Shown: positions 38,088 to 46,511 of the stretch, one piece after another
Layout: each line of letters opens with the position of its first letter
Position numbering within the stretch: the first letter of the stretch is position 1
Assembly (NCBI RefSeq): GCF_030296015.1
Contig: NZ_AP027368.1
Span: forward strand, 2,046,001-2,110,000
Direction: 5' to 3'
Source: Ferrimonas sp. YFM
Lineage (GTDB): Bacteria > Pseudomonadota > Gammaproteobacteria > Enterobacterales > Shewanellaceae
DNA length: 64,000 nucleotides
Translations under genes and position numbers: made by a program
Notes under the pieces: generated by a model
Told to the model about the DNA's origin: nothing
Databases searched by the model: none
Seen by the model: only the letters and a program-made list of their open reading frames with translations

Positions 38088-39116
38088 TTAACCCTCAAAC
38101 CCCTCGAGCACTATCTTGCCCTTGGCGGTGCCGGACTCCAGCAGGGTATGGGCCCGGTGCAGGTTGGCCACCGAGATGGTACCGAAGTGGGCATCGGCGG
38201 TGGTGATCACCGCGCCGGACTCCACCAAACCGGCCACGGTGTTGAGCAGTTGCTGCTGCTTGACCTTGTCCTGGGTGTTGAACAGGGAACGGGTGAACAT
38301 AAACTCCCAGTGCAGAGAGATGCTCTTCTGCTTAAAGGGCATGATGTCCAGGCTGGGGGCATCGTCGATCAGCGCCAGTTGACCCTGAGGCTCGATCAAT
38401 TTGGCGATCTCCGGCCAGTGATGCTCACTCTGGTTCAGGCTGATGACGTCGGTGATGCCGTCGATACCGGCGTCGGCCAGCCCCTCAGACAGCGGCTGAC
38501 GGTGATCGATAACCGCATCCGCGCCCAGGCGCTTAACCCAGTCTGCAGTTTCAGGGCGTGACGCGGTTGCCACAATCTGGATGTCGGTCAGGTGGCTGGC
38601 CAGTTGCAACAGGATGGATCCCACACCGCCGGCGGCGCCAATCACCAGCAGTTTGCGCTGGCTGAGATCGGCCTTGGGATCCAGCTTCAGGCGGTCAAAC
38701 AGCAGCTCCCAGGCGGTGATGGTGGTCAGCGGCAGGGCGGCGGCCTGGGCAAAGCTGAGGTTGGCAGGCTTGCGGCCAACGATCTTCTGATCCACCAACT
38801 GGTACTCGGCGTTGCTGCCCGCCCGGGTCAGATCACCGGCATACCACACCTGATCGCCCACCTTAAAGTCGGTCACCTTATCTCCGATGGCGACCACTTC
38901 CCCTGCGGCATCCCACCCGAGGATCTTATAGCCGTCATTGACACCCTCAGTGCCGCCGGCCCGCTGGCGAACCTTGGTGTCCACCGGGTTGACGGAGATG
39001 GCGTGAACTTTGACCAGCAGGTCTTCGCCTGTGGCGCTGGGCACCGGCAGTTCGATGCTCTCCAGCTGGGTGGTGCTGCTCAGTTGATGGGGCTGACGGT
39101 ATCCAATGGCCTTCAT
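38088..39116 (-). CDS. Zinc-type alcohol dehydrogenase-like quinone oxidoreductase
   Basis: The 342-residue MDR-superfamily protein has a GroES-like N-terminal domain (VHAISVNPVDTKVRQRAG) and a Rossmann domain with VIGAAGGVGSILLQLASHL. The catalytic Cys/His zinc ligands of true alcohol dehydrogenases are not evident, so it is better read as an NADPH:quinone or enone reductase. A LysR gene is divergent from it 110 bases away and is its likely regulator. Confidence 0.85.
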   Translation of the reverse strand: MKAIGYRQPHQLSSTTQLESIELPVPSATGEDLLVKVHAISVNPVDTKVRQRAGGTEGVNDGYKILGWDAAGEVVAIGDKVTDFKVGDQVWYAGDLTRAGSNAEYQLVDQKIVGRKPANLSFAQAAALPLTTITAWELLFDRLKLDPKADLSQRKLLVIGAAGGVGSILLQLASHLTDIQIVATASRPETADWVKRLGADAVIDHRQPLSEGLADAGIDGITDVISLNQSEHHWPEIAKLIEPQGQLALIDDAPSLDIMPFKQKSISLHWEFMFTRSLFNTQDKVKQQQLLNTVAGLVESGAVITTADAHFGTISVANLHRAHTLLESGTAKGKIVLEGFEG

Positions 39117-39226
39117 AGTTGCTCCGGGTGACTTGGGGTTGCGTTGAGTGATGCTGCTACGATAATTTGTAGATGAAAGTTTAAAAACAGCCAGTCCCTT
39201 ACATCACTTTAAAAAATTATTTGAAT

Positions 39227-40114
39227 ATGAAGTCGCTTCAGGATCTGCACCTTTTCATCCACACCGCTCGACTTGGCTCTCTGTCCGCCTGCGCCCGGCA
39301 GATGGATCTGACGCCGGCGGCGGTCAGTGCCGCCATCAAGCGGCTGGAAGCCGAACTGGGCTACCGGCTGTTCATCCGCTCCACCCGCAGTATCCGGCTG
39401 ACGCCGGAGGGGGAGAGGTTCCTTGAAGGGGCCAGTGAAGGGATCAATCTGATTGAGCAGGCGGCCCGGCCCAAAGCCGAGGATGACAGCGGCTACAGCG
39501 GCACCCTGCAGCTGTCGGTGCCCTCCGCCCTTGGCAGAGAGCGGCTGTTGGCGGTGATCGACCGCTTCCTGGAAACACACCCCGGACTGGAGCTGAATCT
39601 GTCTTTGACCGACAGGCTGAGTGATGGCTTCAGCCAGCCGGTGGACTTGGCGCTGCGATATGGGGCGTCGGCAGCCAGTGGCCTCATCGCCTTGCCTCTG
39701 GTGCCGGACAACCGACGCATTCTGGTGGCCTCGCCGGAGTATCTGGAGCAGTTTGGGTCGCCTGACACGCCAGAAGCCCTGGTGGAACACCAGTGCCTCT
39801 GTTTTGTGTTGGGGGAGCGTCAGTACGATCTGTGGCGCTTCTGGGTGGAGGGTCGGCTGCACCAGGTCCGGGTTTCCGGACGCCGCCGTGGTGATGACGG
39901 GGCTCTGGTGCAGCAGTGGGCCAGAGAGGGGCGGGGGATCGCCTATAAATCCAGGCTGGATCTGGAGCCGGATCTGGCCTCTGGTGCCCTGGTGCAACTC
40001 GCGCCCTGCTGGTTGGGTGAGCCTGCGCCCCTAAACTTGCTGGTGACCGACAGGCAGAGTCTGAATCCTGCAGTACGTGCATTGTATCAGCAGCTCAAAG
40101 AGGCGCTTTCATAA
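39227..40114 (+). CDS. LysR-family regulator (divergent from quinone oxidoreductase)
   Basis: The protein is about 295 residues. The N-terminal helix-turn-helix is plain (LHLFIHTARLGSLSACARQM, then TPAAVSAAIKRLEAELGYRLF), followed by a periplasmic-binding-like effector domain. ATG 39227 is used; TTG 39221 is in frame and neither has a clear ribosome site. The head-to-head layout with the MDR oxidoreductase is the classic LysR arrangement, so it probably controls that gene in response to a quinone or electrophile. Confidence 0.92.
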   Translation: MKSLQDLHLFIHTARLGSLSACARQMDLTPAAVSAAIKRLEAELGYRLFIRSTRSIRLTPEGERFLEGASEGINLIEQAARPKAEDDSGYSGTLQLSVPSALGRERLLAVIDRFLETHPGLELNLSLTDRLSDGFSQPVDLALRYGASAASGLIALPLVPDNRRILVASPEYLEQFGSPDTPEALVEHQCLCFVLGERQYDLWRFWVEGRLHQVRVSGRRRGDDGALVQQWAREGRGIAYKSRLDLEPDLASGALVQLAPCWLGEPAPLNLLVTDRQSLNPAVRALYQQLKEALS

Positions 40115-40166
40115 TCAACGGCTGCTGGCACCACTAGGTGCAATAAGCCTAGGAGCCCCTGTGTTG

Positions 40167-41120
40167 CTAATCAGCGTCGTCCGCCTGCTGATTAGCGGGT
40201 TCAGAGGGAACACAGGCGATGTCACCTCCCATGGGGCTGCTGGCGCGAATCAGCTCGGCGAAGCGTTTGCCCGCCGGACCCAGGTTATCTTCGTCCGGGA
40301 TGATCAGGTTGATGGGGATCAGGTGCTTGTAGACGGTGGATTTCAGTTCTATCAGCTCCCCATTATCCAGGTACGGTCGGGCTTCATGTTCCGGTATCCA
40401 GCAAAAGCCCACGCCTCGCCTGAGTATGTCGATAGCGTCCCGGAACAGGCTCACGGTCCAGCGCTCCTTGGCTTTAAGCCAGCCGATGTCTTTGTCCGGA
40501 TCCGCCGCCAGAGGCCCGGTATCGCGGATGACAATCTGCAGTTCCCGCTCCAGCCTGGCAGGCTCCACCACGCTCTCCTGGGTGAGTGGGTGATCAGGAT
40601 GGCAGCACAGCACCATGCGGATCATCGCCAGGGGCACCCCCAGGTGACCCGGAGGCACATGCCCTGAGATGGCCAGGTCCACCCTGCGGTTGGTGATGGC
40701 GTCTGTGGAGCCGCTGATGATGTTGTCGATGACCGTGACCCGGGTTCCCCGACTCTCAGGGTAGAAACGGGAGAGGGCGTCAAACAGGTAGCTTGAGGGG
40801 TAGATCGCTTCTCGGGAGATCAGCAGTTCGTGCTCCCAGCCCTGCTCCATGTTGGCGGCCAGCTGCTCCAACTGCTCAATCTGCTGGGTGAGCTGCCTGG
40901 AACGCCTGAGCAGCACCTTGCCCTCATCGGTCAGCTCCGCCTTGCGGCCTTTCACCTCGAGCAGTTGCACACCCAATTGGGCCTGCAGCTTGGCGACCGC
41001 GTGGTTGAGTGAACTCTGGCTCTTGTTGAGCGCCTCCGCGGCGTGGGCGTAACCACCGTAGTCGACCACAGCCTGCAGAATACGCCACTGTTCCAGTGTG
41101 GAGTGGGGTCGGTACATCAT
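40167..41120 (-). CDS. LysR-family regulator (divergent from azoreductase)
   Basis: The 317-residue LysR protein has the helix-turn-helix at 10-60 (LQAVVDYGGYAHAAEALNKS, then QSSLNHAVAKLQAQLGVQLL). The effector domain includes LLISREAIYPSSYLFDALSRF and a GVGFCWIPEHEA stretch. It is tail-to-tail with the other LysR gene and head-to-head with azoR, so azoR is its likely target. The C-terminus encodes a 10-bp inverted repeat (40166-40175 / 40187-40196) that lacks a T tract. Confidence 0.92.
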   Translation of the reverse strand: MMYRPHSTLEQWRILQAVVDYGGYAHAAEALNKSQSSLNHAVAKLQAQLGVQLLEVKGRKAELTDEGKVLLRRSRQLTQQIEQLEQLAANMEQGWEHELLISREAIYPSSYLFDALSRFYPESRGTRVTVIDNIISGSTDAITNRRVDLAISGHVPPGHLGVPLAMIRMVLCCHPDHPLTQESVVEPARLERELQIVIRDTGPLAADPDKDIGWLKAKERWTVSLFRDAIDILRRGVGFCWIPEHEARPYLDNGELIELKSTVYKHLIPINLIIPDEDNLGPAGKRFAELIRASSPMGGDIACVPSEPANQQADDAD

Positions 41121-41224
41121 TCGATTCCTTAGAATGGTTTAGCCGATATTATGCAGTTTTTTTTCCATTCTGTGCAATTAATATTGGGGTCAACGAGAAC
41201 GAACTGATTCAAAAGGACACCGAA

Positions 41225-41824
41225 ATGAAAACTCTGTTGATTGTTGATGCCAGCCCAAACAACCAAGGCTCCAACACCCGCAGCCTGACCGCCGCCTACG
41301 CCGAGAAGTGGCAGAGCGCCAACCCAGAGGGCCGGGTGATTGTCCGCGACGTGTCCGGTGACGCCGTTCGCCCGCTGAGCCAGGCAACCATCGGGGCATT
41401 CTACACACCACCAGAGCAGCGCAGCGATGAGCAAAAAGCGCTGGTGGCTCAGTCAGACCAACTGGTGGATGAGCTGTTCGAAGCAGATGAGGTGGTACTG
41501 GGTTCCCCGATGCACAACTTCTCCGTCAGCGGTGGCATGAAGGCCTGGATTGACCAGATCTGCCGGGTGGGGCGCACCTTCAATTACACAGAAGAGGGCC
41601 CTAAGGGTGCTCTGGGCGGACGTAAGGCGGTGATTGTGGCTTCCAGCGGTGGCGATTATAGCGAAGGTACTCCGATGGCCGCCCTGAATCATAACGACAC
41701 CTACCTGCAGACCGTTCTGGGCTTCGTCGGCATCACCGATGTCCAGGTGGTCAGTGCCGCGGGCGTGGCCATGAACGATAAGTCCGTAGAGCAGGCCAAG
41801 GCAAAGCTGCTGGAACTGGCTTAA
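41225..41824 (+). CDS. azoR: FMN-dependent NADH-azoreductase
   Basis: The protein is 199 residues from ATG 41225, with AAAAGGA at the right distance; an upstream frame starts inside the LysR gene and is not credible. The flavodoxin-like fold shows in LLIVDASPNNQGSNTRSL (FMN phosphate loop), EVVLGSPMHNFSVSGGMKAWIDQICRVGRTF and the VASSGGDY loop. AzoR reduces quinones and azo compounds with NADH and protects against thiol stress. Its stop overlaps that of the convergent gene by 3 bases. Confidence 0.92.
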   Translation: MKTLLIVDASPNNQGSNTRSLTAAYAEKWQSANPEGRVIVRDVSGDAVRPLSQATIGAFYTPPEQRSDEQKALVAQSDQLVDELFEADEVVLGSPMHNFSVSGGMKAWIDQICRVGRTFNYTEEGPKGALGGRKAVIVASSGGDYSEGTPMAALNHNDTYLQTVLGFVGITDVQVVSAAGVAMNDKSVEQAKAKLLELA

Positions 41825-43281
41825 TTTCCCGATTGGGTAAGGCGTGCCAGGGAAGGTGAGTACGCTTGATGATTGCTGTTAACGAACATCTCCTCCCATA
41901 ACTGGGGACCCGAGATGCGATCAGACCGCCATAGATCCACGAGATCCATGGCGGTTTTTTTTGCCAGTAAATGGCCGTAGAGCATGGGGCCCTGTTCCAC
42001 CAGCTTGGGGTAGGCGCTTAAGGGACGCCAACCCTTAGGAGCGTCGACGCCGTAGTAGCGGCGGAACAGTTGCTGCTGTTGCCTGGCAAGCTCTTGTGGT
42101 TGATGGTTCGACTGATGCCAGAACGCCAGGGACAACCGGGTGCGCAGCAGTTCACCTGGGCCAAAGCCCAGGGGCTCGGCTTCCGGAGCCTTGCCCAGTG
42201 CGCTGGTAAAGGCGGGAGTGGCCCCCAGGGCCAGACCGATGGCCCGGGGCAGGCTGACCAGATCCGGCTCCTGGCGCTGCCCCAGGTAATTCTCCAGCTG
42301 ATGACCGGCCAGGTGATAGAAGGCGGTGGTGATGCTGCCAGCCAGCTCAGACAGGTGCTCACCGCGCCAGCGCACCTTGTTGCGATAATGAACCTGGCCG
42401 ATGCCCGGGTAGTAGTTCACCAGGTTCCGCTGCAGACCCAGGTAGCCGCTGCGCTCCGCCGGGGCCAGGGAAAGGGTGCCCAGATAGCGACGGCCGTCCC
42501 AGAGTTGCCAATGATCACCTGGCAAGGGGGCCAGGCTAAGACCAAATAACTGTGCCAGCTGTTCAAGGGTGGCCAGGGCCAGTTGATGTGGGTCGACGTA
42601 GCTGTATCTTGGGGTATTGGGCCGTTTCCAGGGCAGTTTTGCCGACTCAGGGTTCAGCCCACTGAGAAAGCGGTCCACCTGCTGATAGCTGCCGAGGAAG
42701 GCGCCGTCCAGTTTCCATGCCATGACGTCGTCGTAACCGCGCTCTCTGGCCTGGTGGTGAGACAGGGCCAATATGGTGTCCAGGTGCCTGTCTGCCTGCT
42801 GGCCGCCGCGGTTTTGCCAGGCCAGCCAGACGGAGCGGGCGCAGCCGGAGTCTGCCGCCTGAAACAGATAGCGGCCTACTGAGCGTTTGGACAGGGTCAA
42901 AGTTCGCGCCTGTTCACCCTCAACATCTTGTCTCAGGCAGGCTTTCCGGTTGATCTGAATGGTGCGCCTGTTGTCCTGGGTCATCGTCAGGTAGGCGGCT
43001 TCGGCGGAGATCAGCGGCAATGGCCTTTCCACCTTACCGCTGTATCTGGCCAGGGCCCGGCTCACCTTGTGGTGGCAGTTGGCCAGGAGTTCATCGGGGT
43101 AGGGGATGGCCCTCAGCTGGTCCTGTAGCTGGACCAGTTGTGCCTTGTAGCGGCCGAGGGAGAGGGCGCTGGCACCCTGGGGCGGAGCCAGAAGCTGTTC
43201 GCACAGTTCGAGGGTCTGACCCTGAGCGGTGGTGCCGGCCAGGGTCAGGATCAGCAGGCCATCAGACCATCTGAGTGTCAC
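41821..43281 (-). CDS. Secreted M3-peptidase-like protein lacking catalytic residues
   Basis: From GTG 43281 the protein is 486 residues with a signal peptide (MTLRWSDGLLILTLAGTTAQG). The body follows the M3 oligopeptidase plan: an N-terminal helical part, then YLGTLSLAPAERSGYLGL in the place of the family's LYPRxGKYxHA strand, then the helix that should hold the HExxH site. Here that helix reads FYHLAGHQLENYLG, so the catalytic Glu is Leu and the downstream Glu zinc ligand is also missing. I infer a periplasmic pseudopeptidase. It overlaps the ATP-grasp gene by 20 bases and is the last gene of the unit. Confidence 0.65.
   Translation of the reverse strand: MTLRWSDGLLILTLAGTTAQGQTLELCEQLLAPPQGASALSLGRYKAQLVQLQDQLRAIPYPDELLANCHHKVSRALARYSGKVERPLPLISAEAAYLTMTQDNRRTIQINRKACLRQDVEGEQARTLTLSKRSVGRYLFQAADSGCARSVWLAWQNRGGQQADRHLDTILALSHHQARERGYDDVMAWKLDGAFLGSYQQVDRFLSGLNPESAKLPWKRPNTPRYSYVDPHQLALATLEQLAQLFGLSLAPLPGDHWQLWDGRRYLGTLSLAPAERSGYLGLQRNLVNYYPGIGQVHYRNKVRWRGEHLSELAGSITTAFYHLAGHQLENYLGQRQEPDLVSLPRAIGLALGATPAFTSALGKAPEAEPLGFGPGELLRTRLSLAFWHQSNHQPQELARQQQQLFRRYYGVDAPKGWRPLSAYPKLVEQGPMLYGHLLAKKTAMDLVDLWRSDRISGPQLWEEMFVNSNHQAYSPSLARLTQSGN
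41925..41962 (+). terminator. azoR terminator inside the convergent gene
   Basis: ACCGCCAT-a-GATC pairs with GATC-c-ATGGCGGT around a 5-base loop and runs straight into eight T. It is on the plus strand, about 100 bases past the azoR stop, and lies wholly within the coding sequence of the minus-strand M3-like gene. Confidence 0.8.
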
Positions 43282-44221
43282 GGCCAAACCACTCCTTGGA
43301 ACGGGCGACCCGGGTCTCCACGTCCACCGGATGAGCGGGGAGGGCCTCCACCTGCCGCAGCCGTGGCAGAAGTCCCTCACCATTGGCTATCTGAATCGCC
43401 AGCCCTGGGCGGGCGTTGAGCTCCAGCAAAAGCGGCCCTCGCTCCGTGTCCAGCACCATGTCTGTGCCCAGGTAGCCCAGGCCAGACATCTCGTAGCAGC
43501 CCGCCGCCAGAGTCATCAGTCGATCCCAATGGGGCACCTGCATCTTGGACAGTTCCTTATTGGTGTCCGGATGGTGGGTGACCGGCTCATCGAACTGCAC
43601 CGCACGCAGAGCCCGCCCGGTGGCAATGTCGATGCCCACCCCTACGGCGCCCTGGTGCAGGTTGGCTTTACCGTCCGAAGCGGCGGTGGAGAGGCGCAGC
43701 ATTCCCATCACCGGGTACCCTTTGAAGACGATCAGGCGAATGTCCGGCACCCCTTCGAAGGAGTAGCCCTCAAACACAGGATCGAACTGGATCAGCGCTT
43801 CGATCACCGCCACATCGTTCTTGCCGCCCAGGCTGAACAGCCCGGCCAGGATGTTGGAGACGTGGCGCTCCATCTCCAGCAGGGTGACCTCGCTGCCAGA
43901 GGGCTTGAAGAAGCGGCCGTCGGCAACCTTGGTGATCACCAGGATGCCCTTGCCGCCGGAGCCCTGGGCCGGCTTGATGCAGAAACCGCCGAAGCCGCGG
44001 ATTCGGTTGGTCAGGTCCGCCACCTCATGTTGCTGGCCTATCACAGAGATAAGATCGGGCACCGCAATCTCGCCCTTGAGGGCGATCTGCTTGGTTTTCA
44101 GCTTGTCGTCCACCAGCTTGTACAACGAACGGGGATTGTAGCGGCCGATGTAGGAGATGTTCCTCTGATTCATCCCCATGATCCCCTTGGATTTGAGTTT
44201 GGAGGGGTGACAGAACAACAT
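43262..44221 (-). CDS. ATP-grasp alpha-L-glutamate ligase-like protein
   Basis: The 319-residue protein has the RimK-like ATP-grasp pattern: an ATP loop in AQGSGGKGILVITKVADGRF, then metal-binding ELNARPGLAIQIANGEG near the C-terminus. ATP-grasp ligases of this branch join an amino acid to a carboxyl group. In published comparative genomics of amidoligases, this type is linked to a 7TM protein with an inactive transglutaminase domain and a retropepsin-like protease, exactly as here. Substrate unknown. It shares one base with the UUP1 gene (TGATG). Confidence 0.88.
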   Translation of the reverse strand: MLFCHPSKLKSKGIMGMNQRNISYIGRYNPRSLYKLVDDKLKTKQIALKGEIAVPDLISVIGQQHEVADLTNRIRGFGGFCIKPAQGSGGKGILVITKVADGRFFKPSGSEVTLLEMERHVSNILAGLFSLGGKNDVAVIEALIQFDPVFEGYSFEGVPDIRLIVFKGYPVMGMLRLSTAASDGKANLHQGAVGVGIDIATGRALRAVQFDEPVTHHPDTNKELSKMQVPHWDRLMTLAAGCYEMSGLGYLGTDMVLDTERGPLLLELNARPGLAIQIANGEGLLPRLRQVEALPAHPVDVETRVARSKEWFGRDTQMV

Positions 44222-45735
44222 CAGCTATCCCCCGCCAGAGGCCGGAAGCGGCGCAGTTCCAGCAGTCGGTAACCCGTGTACTGACCCAGCATCAGCACCA
44301 GGGCCAGTATCACCAGATGGACGCCGAGGAAGTTGAATACCCAGTGCTGAACCAGGGGGTTTACCATGCACAGGTAGGTGATCACCGCCACCAACAGGCT
44401 GCCACCACCTTGCACTGCCACCTCTTTCGGACCCTCCTCCTCCCAGAGGATGGACATCCGTTCGATGGTCCAGGCCAGGATGATCATCGGGAAGAAGGTG
44501 ATGGTCAGTCCTTCGGTCAGGCCCAGGTTGTAGGCCAGCAGGGTGAAGGCGGTGATGATCCCCAGCACGGTGATCACCACCGCGCTGATTCTCGAGATCA
44601 GCAATAGATTCAAATTCGACAGATAGCCGCGGATGTACAGACCCACTGCCACAATCAGCAGGAAACCCACCAGGCCGGTCAGCAGTGTGGTCTGAATGAA
44701 GGCCAGGGCGATCAGCACCGGCATGAAGGTGCCCGAGGTTTTCAGTCCCACAATTACGCGCAGAAACACCACCACCAATACGCCGATGGGCACCAGCAGC
44801 AGGCCACGGATCAGGCTCTGCTCCTCCAGTGGCAGGGAGTAGAGTGAGAAGGAGGCCAGGCCCTTGGCGGTCATCATATCCACCGCGGTGGCCAGGGCAG
44901 GTCGGGTGTCCTTGATGATGGAGAAGGTTACCCTGGAGTCGGTGGCGCCGGTGATGTCCAGCACAGAGGCGCTGGCCCGCTGCCACAACAGCATGTTGTC
45001 GGGTCGACCACTTTGACCGGTCGCCGGGTCAAACAGGTGCCACTGGCCGTTGTCGTAGACCTCAACCACGGACACCAGGTTCTGACGGCGGCGGCCATCT
45101 TCCAGCATCAATGCATGGCTGACCCGGGCGGGAATGGCGGCGGCGCGCATCAGCTGTACCATGAGTTCGGCAGGCTGATAGTGGCCCAGCAGCAGCTCCA
45201 CGTTCTGCCCCTGCTCCTTGTCGAAGATCATCGTTGCCACCTGCTGGGCGTAGGAGAGGTTGCCGGCGCTGCGATCCCAGGCCAGATCCACCAGGGTCTG
45301 GGCGGCGGTGTCCACCCCTTCAGCCCAGACGACGGGCTCCGGCGGTGCGGGTTCGTTGGGCTCCTCCAGGGGAGCGGCGTTTTTCTGCACCAGATTGGCG
45401 GTGAAGTAGAGCTCCTGCGAGCCTGCGGCTTCACGCTTGGTCCACACCGCCTTGCGGGCGCCGTCCTGTCTGGCCAGGGTCAGACCATAGCCTGGAGAGG
45501 CGGCACTTTCTGACAGGGTGGCAAAGCCTGGATCCTCAGGCAGGGTCAGGGCCGCTTCGATGGGCTGGCCCTGGGCCTGGAAGGTGACCCGGGCCTCTAC
45601 GGTCCAGTTGACGGTCTGAGTGCCGGGAACCAGGGGAATACCGTCGACGGTGTGACGGTAGACGGCGGAGCCGATGCCAATACTCAGCAGTACTGCAATG
45701 ACAAAGTAGAAGGCTTTCTTGGACGCCATGATCAC
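44221..45735 (-). CDS. UUP1-family membrane protein (inactive transglutaminase + 7TM)
   Basis: The 504-residue protein has one N-terminal helix (KAFYFVIAVLLSIGIGSAVY), a periplasmic part of about 270 residues and about seven helices from residue 300 on (GLLLVPIGVLVVVFLRVIVG through to VILALVLMLGQYTGYRL). The periplasmic part contains a transglutaminase-like stretch (AAAIPARVSHALMLEDGRRRQ, VVEVYDNGQWHLFDPATG), with the fold's HLFDP end but without a catalytic Cys. It may bind a peptide rather than process it. GTG 45735 overlaps the upstream stop by 4 bases. Confidence 0.85.
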   Translation of the reverse strand: MIMASKKAFYFVIAVLLSIGIGSAVYRHTVDGIPLVPGTQTVNWTVEARVTFQAQGQPIEAALTLPEDPGFATLSESAASPGYGLTLARQDGARKAVWTKREAAGSQELYFTANLVQKNAAPLEEPNEPAPPEPVVWAEGVDTAAQTLVDLAWDRSAGNLSYAQQVATMIFDKEQGQNVELLLGHYQPAELMVQLMRAAAIPARVSHALMLEDGRRRQNLVSVVEVYDNGQWHLFDPATGQSGRPDNMLLWQRASASVLDITGATDSRVTFSIIKDTRPALATAVDMMTAKGLASFSLYSLPLEEQSLIRGLLLVPIGVLVVVFLRVIVGLKTSGTFMPVLIALAFIQTTLLTGLVGFLLIVAVGLYIRGYLSNLNLLLISRISAVVITVLGIITAFTLLAYNLGLTEGLTITFFPMIILAWTIERMSILWEEEGPKEVAVQGGGSLLVAVITYLCMVNPLVQHWVFNFLGVHLVILALVLMLGQYTGYRLLELRRFRPLAGDS

Positions 45736-46475
45736 TTGGTTCCTTTGGGTTCAGTGGGGGTTTGCACGTGCTTGCGGCTGACATCGACTACGGCGATGTC
45801 CTTGATGAACTTGCGCCCCAGCAACAGTGGATAATCCAGGTGGCTGCGATCATTGAGGTTGAGTTCGGTTTCCGCCACATAGTTGCCCAGTTTGAGGCGA
45901 GCCATGATCACCGGACGCTCCTGCATGCCGTCGGCGGCACCCTTCTTGATCTGGGCGATGCGCGCCACGCGGGCTTCCACGGTCTTGGGCTCAGGCTTGT
46001 CACCCTCGCGGTTGGAGACGTCGAAACGTACCCACTGTTTGCCGTCACGCTCGAACAGGGTGATGTTCTGGGCATCGATGGAGGAGGACTCGGCACCGGT
46101 GTCTACCCGGGTTTCGAAGGCCATGCCGGTCTCCTGGACGAAGACCCGCTCCACTTCTCCGAGAATCATCTTGTCGCCGATGGGGGAGGCCGGGTTGACC
46201 TTAGGGCACTCCACCTTGGCCGGCTGAGGCTTGGCATGCACGCCTTGAATTTGCCCCTGAAGCTCTTCGACCTGAGCGGAAAGCGCGGTGATGGCCTGAG
46301 TCTGATCCTCGTACCCCTGGCAATGCTGCTCCAGCACGGCGGTGAGTGCCTGGGTCTGATTGCTCAGCAGCTGCTCCACATCTGGCCCCGGCTCTTGGGG
46401 CTTGCCCTGAAGGTTGGCACAACCGGCCATCAGCGACAGAGTCGCAATGGCCACTGCAGATCGGATCATCTTCAT
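45732..46475 (-). CDS. Retropepsin-like (RimB-type, 'ATP-dependent zinc protease') lipoprotein
   Basis: The 247-residue protein has a lipobox (LMAGC, Cys at about 19), a coiled-coil stretch at about 30-80 and then the aspartyl-protease-like domain with DTGAESSSID, the D-T-G of single-domain retropepsins. The family carries the name ATP-dependent zinc protease in databases, although the visible motif is aspartyl-type. It should sit in the envelope, facing the periplasm. It begins 36 bases after the cmoB stop and overlaps the UUP1 gene, so it probably shares a transcript with both. Confidence 0.85.
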   Translation of the reverse strand: MKMIRSAVAIATLSLMAGCANLQGKPQEPGPDVEQLLSNQTQALTAVLEQHCQGYEDQTQAITALSAQVEELQGQIQGVHAKPQPAKVECPKVNPASPIGDKMILGEVERVFVQETGMAFETRVDTGAESSSIDAQNITLFERDGKQWVRFDVSNREGDKPEPKTVEARVARIAQIKKGAADGMQERPVIMARLKLGNYVAETELNLNDRSHLDYPLLLGRKFIKDIAVVDVSRKHVQTPTEPKGTK

Positions 46476-46511
46476 CTCTTTTCCTTAGCCTTGGAAAGGT
46501 CGAACTTTGGG

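Noticed and set aside
40166-40196. 10-bp inverted repeat GCTAATCAGC / GCTGATTAGC at the end of the second LysR gene
   Set aside because: It has no T tract on either strand and encodes part of the C-terminus, so I do not call it a terminator.
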